Source: an uncultured Bacteroidota bacterium
GTDB taxonomy: Bacteria > Bacteroidota > Bacteroidia > 2-12-FULL-35-15
Assembly: GCA_903833025.1 (NCBI GenBank)
Contig: CAILDT010000011.1
Coordinates: forward strand, 1 to 10,147
Direction: 5' to 3'
Length of the DNA stretch: 10,147 nt
Shown piece by piece: positions 5,521-10,147 of this stretch (the first letter of the stretch is position 1; every line of letters begins with the position of its first letter). The notes below the pieces were generated by a model. That model was not told where the DNA came from and did not search any database. It saw only the letters and a list, made by a program, of their open reading frames with translations. A program made the translations under genes and the position numbers.

Positions 5521-6051
5521 ATGAGCAAAAAAGAAATAAACACCTATTTATATTTAACTGTTGCTGCATTAGCAATTTATTTAAGTTATGATATTATAAT
5601 AAAGTTTTTGGAGTCAATAGGACTAAAAACAACAAAAGCAGAAATAATAACGGATAAAAAAGTTACTGAAACAGTAAGCGCAGTTACAAAAGAAATAAAA
5701 GAAGCAACAAAAAGTTTAACTCAAAAGCACCCTACAATGACGGCAGCGCAAGTTAAATTAGCTTATACACCTACATACTCAAATTCATATTATTTGCAGT
5801 TAGCAGATGCCTTATATGAGGCTTTTAACCATTTAGGAACAAATGACAATATAGTTAAAAGCACCATGTCGTTAATGAAAAAAAGACTTGATGTGTTAAA
5901 GTTAATTGAAGCTTATGGAGTGCGTCAAACTTATGTATTCGGTTTAAAAGACGGTGCAGCAAGTAATTTAATAGGGCATTTAGTTAGCGAAGATGCAGTT
6001 GATGCAGCAAACGAGGGCTTAAAAGTAAACAAAGTATATTATACATTTTAA
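5521..6051 (+). CDS. Membrane-anchored protein with annexin-like repeat (176 aa)
   Basis: One N-terminal membrane span is at about residues 9-27 (YLYLTVAALAIYLSYDII). A charged helical stalk (about 38-70) follows, then a helical domain at about 92-158. The domain begins LADALYEAFNHLGTNDN and continues with a hydrophobic heptad-like pattern, D124, an AYG at 131-133, and a final LIGHLVSED. This is the layout of an annexin repeat: A-L--A---LGT--, then -DV--LI--YG, then L---L--. The usual acidic calcium-binding residue of GxGT-[38]-E/D is only partly kept, so calcium binding is doubtful. It may be a virion membrane protein whose soluble head faces capsid or DNA. The annexin link is pattern recognition, not a search result. 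Confidence 0.7.
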   Translation: MSKKEINTYLYLTVAALAIYLSYDIIIKFLESIGLKTTKAEIITDKKVTETVSAVTKEIKEATKSLTQKHPTMTAAQVKLAYTPTYSNSYYLQLADALYEAFNHLGTNDNIVKSTMSLMKKRLDVLKLIEAYGVRQTYVFGLKDGAASNLIGHLVSEDAVDAANEGLKVNKVYYTF

Positions 6052-6079
6052 CTAACAAATAAACAAACAAAAACAAATC

Positions 6080-6217
6080 ATGGCAGTATCAGGAACAGTA
6101 AGAAGAAATTTAAAGCCAACAGAAACCGCTTTAAAAACAAAGCTAAAAAAACAAGGCTTGCGTATGCCTCATGGCTACGATTTAGTATTGAGAGCAAAAA
6201 CTAAAAAGAAGAGATAA
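6080..6217 (+). CDS. Basic small protein (45 aa)
   Basis: The ORF begins MAVSGTVRRNLKPTETALKT and ends with the basic run KTKKKR, giving a strongly positive product (about 14 Lys/Arg in 45). It fills the gap between the annexin-like and holin-like genes and ends one base before the next ATG. The start has an A-rich leader ending AATCATG, as at several other genes here. A nucleic-acid-binding or virion-internal role is plausible. No family is recognised. Confidence 0.7.
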   Translation: MAVSGTVRRNLKPTETALKTKLKKQGLRMPHGYDLVLRAKTKKKR

Positions 6218-6218
6218 T

Positions 6219-6431
6219 ATGTCAGCAAACATAGCAGATACAGTAGCAACGGGTGCAATTTCATTAACGGCAATTTCATTAGCACCACAAGTAGCAGAAG
6301 TAACCGCACAAGCAGTTAATTTGCCAATTACAGACATATTACAAATATTTATACAAGTAGTAACGGGTGTTGCAACATTGTATAAATTATTTTTTCATAA
6401 ACCAAAGACAAAAAAAGAAGATAATGTTTAG
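6219..6431 (+). CDS. Small membrane protein, putative holin (70 aa)
   Basis: This short protein has an Ala/Thr-rich, moderately hydrophobic first half and a clear span at about residues 41-61 (ILQIFIQVVTGVATLYKLFF). It ends with a charged, basic tail (HKPKTKKEDNV). Size, span followed by a positive tail, and direct overlap (8 nt) with the muramidase gene fit a holin. Holins have no conserved sequence, and in a virus with an internal membrane it could equally be a virion membrane protein. Protein class is fairly sure, holin function is not. Confidence 0.65.
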   Translation: MSANIADTVATGAISLTAISLAPQVAEVTAQAVNLPITDILQIFIQVVTGVATLYKLFFHKPKTKKEDNV

Positions 6432-7059
6432 TGATTTTTTACCAATTTTAAAACGTGAAGAAGGCGGATATTCAAATATAAAAGCCGACACTGGCGGTGA
6501 AACATATTCAGGAATAACACGCAAAAACTATCCAACGTGGACGGGTTGGTCAATTGTTACGGCAGCAAAACCAAAGCAAGGGCAAATAATTGTAAATTCA
6601 CAATTAGAAGCCCTTGTTTCTGATTTTTACAAAAAAAACTTTTGGGATTTATTGCAATGTGATAAATTTAGTAAATACGTTGGTATGAACCTTTGTGATT
6701 TTGCAGTTGGTAGCGGAACAGTTACCGCAGCAAAAGCATTTCAAAATGTTATAAATTCATTATTGCCTATTGGTACTATGACTTTAGTTGCAGACGGTAA
6801 AATTGGAGCAGCTACAATAGCAGCAGCAAATAAATTAGACCAACAAAAATTAAATGATGCTTTGTTAGATTATAGAAAAAAATTCTATCAAAATATTGTT
6901 GACAGAAACCCTACACAAAGACAATTTTTAAGAAGTTGGGTAAACCGCTTAACAAACTTTACTTTTGTTCAAGAATTAAAAAAAAAAGTTAACGTAAATT
7001 ACGTTTATATTGGTGTTGCAATTGTTGCAATACTTTTGGTTTTAAAATTAAGAAAATAA
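6424..7059 (+). CDS. GH108-type muramidase with C-terminal membrane anchor
   Basis: The N-terminus has the GH108 signature KREEGGYSN (10-18) with the likely catalytic Glu13, followed by DTGGETYSGIT (22-32). The middle (about 88-165) fits the helical peptidoglycan-binding-3 domain usually fused to GH108 (MNLCDFAVGSGTVTAAKAFQ, then TLVADGKIGAAT). The enzyme should cut the glycan backbone of peptidoglycan. Unusually, the last 20 residues form a membrane span (about 192-208, VNYVYIGVAIVAILLVLKL), so it is probably tail-anchored. The ATG at 6424 gives MFSDFLPILK, directly ahead of the catalytic motif. A start at 6367 would add 19 residues overlapping the upstream gene and is less likely. It may act in lysis or as a virion-borne entry enzyme. 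Confidence 0.88.
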   Translation: MFSDFLPILKREEGGYSNIKADTGGETYSGITRKNYPTWTGWSIVTAAKPKQGQIIVNSQLEALVSDFYKKNFWDLLQCDKFSKYVGMNLCDFAVGSGTVTAAKAFQNVINSLLPIGTMTLVADGKIGAATIAAANKLDQQKLNDALLDYRKKFYQNIVDRNPTQRQFLRSWVNRLTNFTFVQELKKKVNVNYVYIGVAIVAILLVLKLRK

Positions 7060-7065
7060 AAAAAA

Positions 7066-7716
7066 ATGGCACGTAGAAAAAAAGCAAATTACAACAGTAA
7101 CCCTAATTATTTAGATTACTTAACAGCATTGAGAAAATTCTTTACTAATGATGCGGATATTATACCAATAATACAAGCGTTTAATTTTTATATTAACGGT
7201 GTTTATGGTATTCCTTATGTTGATTTATTTAGAAATTATGATGAAAACATGAATGATATTCATGGCGAAGAAAAAACAAAGATGTTAATTGATGACGGCA
7301 CAATTGGAATTATAAACAATCAAATTTATAATGTTGGCGGTGGTAGTTTAATTACTTCACTTGAAAACTTACGAATTTATTTAGAAGATAGACAACGTAA
7401 ATATACTATTGCATATAACCCTTTTATAAATGCTTATGCAGAGTTTTTAATACCAGCAATAAATGATTTAGGAACGGCAAACCCTGTTATTAGCACAAAT
7501 GGAATTGACCCTAACGCAGCACCAATAATAGTTAATGAAACATTGGCAGCAGAAGAAGATGTAAAACAAAATACAAAGCCAACAACAGTACCAATAACAC
7601 CAAAACCGAAAAAATCTTTTTGGAATTATTTAAGTTTTTTATCATATAAAAATAGTATAAGATATAAAAAACAACAAGGAGCAATATTAAAAAACAACGA
7701 TTATACAACAGCATAA
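7066..7716 (+). CDS. Hypothetical probable virion protein (216 aa)
   Basis: This is an unrecognised soluble protein. A basic N-terminus (MARRKK) leads into a mixed helical domain with aromatic and Asn-rich segments (about 15-135). A Pro/Thr-rich linker (about 165-182, KQNTKPTTVPITPKPKK) follows, then a basic aromatic tail (SFWNYLSFLSYKNSIRYKKQ, 184-203). The tail may bind membrane or nucleic acid. The gene lies 6 nt after the muramidase stop and overlaps the next gene by 1 nt. Its context suggests a minor structural protein, without direct evidence. Confidence 0.75.
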   Translation: MARRKKANYNSNPNYLDYLTALRKFFTNDADIIPIIQAFNFYINGVYGIPYVDLFRNYDENMNDIHGEEKTKMLIDDGTIGIINNQIYNVGGGSLITSLENLRIYLEDRQRKYTIAYNPFINAYAEFLIPAINDLGTANPVISTNGIDPNAAPIIVNETLAAEEDVKQNTKPTTVPITPKPKKSFWNYLSFLSYKNSIRYKKQQGAILKNNDYTTA

Positions 7717-8129
7717 TGAACAGATATTTAATAGCAGCGGGCATAATTGCAGCCGCATATTTTGGTTTTACAATGTACCAAAAAAAACAAAGTGTTGATG
7801 CCGTTACTTTTGACATTACAGATGTTGATTTGGCAAACATGAAAATAACAATTGTTTTTACTAATGTAGGAAATTCAACACTAAATGTAACCGCAGTACA
7901 AAATCAAATTTTTGTAAATGGTAATTTAGTTGGTACGGCAAATAAATTGGCGGCTTTTTCTATTGTAAAAGCTTCAAATTCAAAAGTAGTTTTTGATGTG
8001 AAAGCAAGCGCAATAGGTGGGGTTTCGGCTTTACTTTCTTTATTTAAAGAGAAAACTAAGCCAGCTATAAGAATTGAAACCACTATTAATTCAAACGGAA
8101 TTTTATTTAACAAAACAACTAATATTTAA
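7716..8129 (+). CDS. Membrane-anchored LEA14/WHy-like beta-sandwich protein (137 aa)
   Basis: An N-terminal span at about residues 4-21 (YLIAAGIIAAAYFGFTMY) anchors the protein, and a short basic turn (QKKQ) follows. Residues about 28-137 show the pattern of LEA14/WHy (LEA2) domains: a strand MKITIVFTNVGNSTLNV (42-58), then FVNGNLVGTAN (66-76), an I-KASNSKVVFDV strand (83-95), and a final strand pair around RIETTINSNGILF (119-131). WHy domains are Ig-like sandwiches without catalytic activity and are found in membrane-anchored bacterial and archaeal proteins. In this context it may be a virion membrane protein linking membrane to capsid. Family assignment is by pattern. Confidence 0.72.
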   Translation: MNRYLIAAGIIAAAYFGFTMYQKKQSVDAVTFDITDVDLANMKITIVFTNVGNSTLNVTAVQNQIFVNGNLVGTANKLAAFSIVKASNSKVVFDVKASAIGGVSALLSLFKEKTKPAIRIETTINSNGILFNKTTNI

Positions 8130-8131
8130 TT

Positions 8132-8491
8132 ATGAATTTCGCAACAAAATTAGCACAAACACGAGTTTATACAACTACCAATCAAAACGGGGTTGACTCG
8201 CAAGAAGTATATAACGAGGCTATTTTGCAGTCATTAGATGCAATAAGTCCAACGGGTGCGGGTACAAATACCGCAGCCGCAAGCGTAGCAGTTGCAAGCG
8301 GTTCCGTTGCAGCTGGTTTTATATCGGTTTCTTTTATTACTGATAGCGCATTTAGTGGCACTATTTTAGGCGCTACAATTGCAGCCAGCACAACTATTAA
8401 TATATCCGCAGAAAGTGGCGCTACATTAACGGAATTACTTTATACAATTGCAGCGGGTAGTATTACAATTTTAACTTTAAAAAGACCGTAA
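8132..8491 (+). CDS. Small hypothetical virion-type protein (119 aa)
   Basis: After a polar N-terminal region (residues 1-40), the product is rich in Ala, Ser, Thr, Gly and Ile. It shows alternating patterns expected of short beta strands (FISVSFITDSAFSGTILGAT and SITILTLKRP). No signal peptide is present, and the hydrophobicity is strand-like rather than helical. Similar small Ala/Ser/Thr-rich proteins often precede receptor-binding proteins in Bacteroidota phages. Here it sits 2 nt before the 371-aa adhesin-like gene, so a fibre or spike component or adaptor is plausible. No family is recognised. Confidence 0.7.
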   Translation: MNFATKLAQTRVYTTTNQNGVDSQEVYNEAILQSLDAISPTGAGTNTAAASVAVASGSVAAGFISVSFITDSAFSGTILGATIAASTTINISAESGATLTELLYTIAAGSITILTLKRP

Positions 8492-8493
8492 TC

Positions 8494-9609
8494 ATGGGAA
8501 TACAAGTAATTAAATCAGGTGGCGGGGTTGCGGGCTTAAATTTAGCGGGTGGAGTTGCTTTATCGGCAAGTCTTACTTCGGTAGTTGACGCATTCGCAAA
8601 CGTTACACCTTTGCAGTTGGCTACTGCTTCCATAGGTTTAAATGCACCTACTTTTTTAACGGTTCCGACATGGACTAATACATTAGGTTCAAAAGACGGG
8701 TTTTATAGTCAACAAACTGTTGCTGTTGCAAGTGCGGGAACGGGAGTTTTTAGAATGATACGCAATAGCTATACTATCAATAACACCGCAGCGCAAACGG
8801 GAAGTATTACGGGTTATTTTTTAAATGCTACGGAAACCGCTTTAAACGGTATGAAAAACGTTTTAATGGATTTGCAAATAAATAATATTAGTGTTTTTAA
8901 AATAGATCCAGCAGGAGCGGGAATAACTGCTAATGGTATGAACGCAAATTTTTTAAGTACGCAAATAACATCTACTGGTTATTTTGGTTTTTCTACAAGA
9001 GCATTAATTTATAGTCCATCAGACGGTATTCTTAGATTTAATAATTATGCGGGAACAGACTTTAACCGTTTACAATTAGGCGGCACAACGTCAAGTTTTC
9101 CCGCAATTAAAAGAAACGGTGCGGCTATTGATTTTAGGTTGGCGGATGACTCAGCGGTTTGTAATATAAATACGGGTTCTATTTTTGCGGGTACGGGTGC
9201 GACTTTTGACATAGGTTCTGCTTCACAATCATATTTAAATTTATTTGTTAATTTAAGTCAAAGAGTTGGCTCTCCTTTTAAATTAATATGGTATTCAAAC
9301 AATTTAGCAGTTGGCTCACCCGATACAAGTATTAGCCGCTATTCTGCAAATGTTGTAAGAATTGGAAACGAAACAACGGGAGCGGGAAATTTATTTGTAG
9401 GTGGTTCAACGGGTTACGATTCAACTGCAATATTACAAGCAGATAGCACAACAAAAGGCTTTTTAATGCCTCGTATGACACAAGCGCAAATACTTTTAAT
9501 ATTATTGCCCGCAGCGGGACTAATGGTTTACAATACCGATATACAAGCACCTTGCTTTTATGACGGTACCGCTTTACGTTGGGAAAAAATTTCACATTCG
9601 GTAATGTAA
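8494..9609 (+). CDS. Adhesin / receptor-binding-like protein (371 aa)
   Basis: The largest protein in the window is Gly/Ala/Thr/Ser/Asn-rich and beta-repetitive, as expected for a trimeric fibre or spike. Near the C-terminus, residues about 318-365 carry STTKGFLMPRMTQAQ, then PAAGLMVYNTDIQAPCFYDG and LRWEKI. The sequence KGFLxPRMT..Q...I..PA.GLxVYNTD...xxYxG..W recurs at the ends of Bacteroidota phage fibres and surface adhesins. No intramolecular chaperone (peptidase S74) domain follows; the protein stops soon after the W. No signal peptide is seen. It probably recognises a host surface glycan or protein. The start is ATG 8494 in an AATCATG context, 2 nt after the preceding stop. Confidence 0.8.
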   Translation: MGIQVIKSGGGVAGLNLAGGVALSASLTSVVDAFANVTPLQLATASIGLNAPTFLTVPTWTNTLGSKDGFYSQQTVAVASAGTGVFRMIRNSYTINNTAAQTGSITGYFLNATETALNGMKNVLMDLQINNISVFKIDPAGAGITANGMNANFLSTQITSTGYFGFSTRALIYSPSDGILRFNNYAGTDFNRLQLGGTTSSFPAIKRNGAAIDFRLADDSAVCNINTGSIFAGTGATFDIGSASQSYLNLFVNLSQRVGSPFKLIWYSNNLAVGSPDTSISRYSANVVRIGNETTGAGNLFVGGSTGYDSTAILQADSTTKGFLMPRMTQAQILLILLPAAGLMVYNTDIQAPCFYDGTALRWEKISHSVM

Positions 9610-9631
9610 TTAATAATTAAATAAAAATAAA

Positions 9632-9931
9632 ATGATAAAATTAAATCAAGCAAGTTTCATTTATACAAGTGAAGACACGCAAACAAGTTCAAAGGTTAGC
9701 GAATTAGTTGTAAATTATACAAACTATTTAGGCACAAAAGAAGTTGACGGAATAAGCACGCCGCAAGGGTACATTCAAAGTTTTGTTTATAACGAAACTA
9801 TGAATAGCATTTTAACAAATACGCAAGAAAACACATTGTTTACCGGCGACATTTTAAACGAGTTAACTAATCAATATATTGCTATATTGCAAGCATTAAA
9901 TCCGTCAATAACATTTACAAATACTTTATAA
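9632..9931 (+). CDS. Hypothetical protein (99 aa)
   Basis: No family is recognised. It is a polar, soluble product with probable strands at the N-terminus (KLNQASFIYTSE, VSELVVNYTNYL) and a C-terminal helix (GDILNELTNQYIAILQALN). Its leader is A/T-rich (AAATAAAAATAAAATG) with no Shine-Dalgarno. It lies between the adhesin-like gene and a 53-aa ORF, so it may belong to the attachment module, for example as an accessory or chaperone-like protein. That is speculation from position. Confidence 0.68.
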   Translation: MIKLNQASFIYTSEDTQTSSKVSELVVNYTNYLGTKEVDGISTPQGYIQSFVYNETMNSILTNTQENTLFTGDILNELTNQYIAILQALNPSITFTNTL

Positions 9932-9934
9932 ATC

Positions 9935-10096
9935 ATGACTATAATACTAAACGATACCGAAATAAAAGACATTGAAAATTTTTGTCTTGAAATGCCGACA
10001 AAATACGGCTTGCCTATTATTCAATATTTGCAGAAGTTAGCAACGGACCAAAATCCCGTAATTAATGAAAAAGAAACAAGCGAAACAGTTAGTTAA
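9935..10096 (+). CDS. Small hypothetical protein (53 aa)
   Basis: The ORF starts 3 nt after the preceding stop in the recurring AATCATG context and encodes MTIILNDTEIKDIENFCLEM followed by PTKYGLPIIQYLQKLATDQN and an acidic tail. The sequence is amphipathic and helical, with no membrane span. It resembles the many short acidic helical proteins of Bacteroidota phages without matching a named family. Its last 32 bases overlap the next candidate ORF in another frame. Confidence 0.65.
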   Translation: MTIILNDTEIKDIENFCLEMPTKYGLPIIQYLQKLATDQNPVINEKETSETVS

Positions 10097-10147
10097 AAAC
10101 TATTTAATAATAGCAGCAGTTATTTATTTGCTATTATATTTAATTAA
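10065..10147 (+). CDS. Partial membrane-protein ORF running off the window
   Basis: An ATG at 10065 opens a frame without a stop up to the window end. It encodes MKKKQAKQLVKNYLIIAAVI and then more Leu/Tyr/Ile. A basic N-terminus followed by a hydrophobic span (about residues 13-27) predicts a membrane protein. It overlaps the preceding ORF by 32 nt, which is more than elsewhere in the window, so the start is less certain. The 3' end is not visible. Confidence 0.45.
   Translation, partial: MKKKQAKQLVKNYLIIAAVIYLLLYLI

Noticed and set aside
6367..6423. Longer N-terminus for the muramidase starting at 6367
   Set aside because: The extra 19 residues overlap the holin-like gene in another frame, contain no signal peptide, and the ATG at 6424 starts ten residues before the conserved KREEGGY motif.
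1..10147. CRISPR array, tRNA, rRNA, insertion sequence or attachment-site repeats
   Set aside because: No spaced identical repeats, cloverleaf, transposase or long direct/inverted terminal repeats were seen on reading both strands.

Overview
The window looks like most of the morphogenesis and lysis region of a small virus of the phylum Bacteroidota, probably tailless and membrane-containing. It could also be a related provirus. The DNA is very AT-rich and every convincing gene lies on the + strand. Genes are packed end to end, with 1-8 nt overlaps or gaps of a few bases. Start codons follow A-rich leaders without Shine-Dalgarno motifs, and one promoter-like site matches the Bacteroidota consensus (TTG, 23 nt, TAnnTTTG). 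I see no large terminase, portal, tape-measure or tail-tube gene. The host and virion type are inferences; the gene layout is read directly.

Layout. 2-536: three small unknown ORFs, the last very lysine-rich. 543-1181: a protein with an N-terminal AT-hook-like motif and one or two membrane segments. 1184-1756: a compact P-loop ATPase, the candidate genome-packaging motor. 1756-1854: a 32-aa membrane peptide. 1856-2464 and 2692-3318: two clearly paralogous beta-rich proteins of about 205 aa, the best capsid candidates, with a 29-aa membrane peptide (2574-2663) between them. A promoter (2513-2546) and an intrinsic terminator (3341-3377) bracket the second paralogue.

3401-6051: an unknown probable virion protein, a HEXXH metallopeptidase-like protein, a protein ending in a carbohydrate-binding-like module, and a membrane-anchored protein with an annexin-like repeat. 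6080-7059: a basic 45-aa protein, a holin-like small membrane protein, and a GH108-type muramidase with a C-terminal membrane anchor. 7066-9931: more probable virion proteins, including a membrane-anchored LEA14/WHy-like beta-sandwich protein and a 371-aa adhesin-like protein with the 'PRMT ... GL.VYNTD' tail typical of Bacteroidota phage receptor-binding proteins. 9935-10147: a 53-aa ORF and a membrane ORF that runs off the end.

How the parts may fit together: the order ATPase, capsid protein, capsid protein resembles the conserved block of vertical single-jelly-roll viruses (Sphaerolipoviridae, Matsushitaviridae). The many single-span proteins suit an internal membrane. The adhesins, metallopeptidase and anchored muramidase would serve attachment, envelope penetration or release. 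No replication initiator, polymerase, integrase or regulator was recognised, so the window is probably partial or the virus replicates by means I cannot see. No tRNA, rRNA, CRISPR array or insertion sequence was seen.
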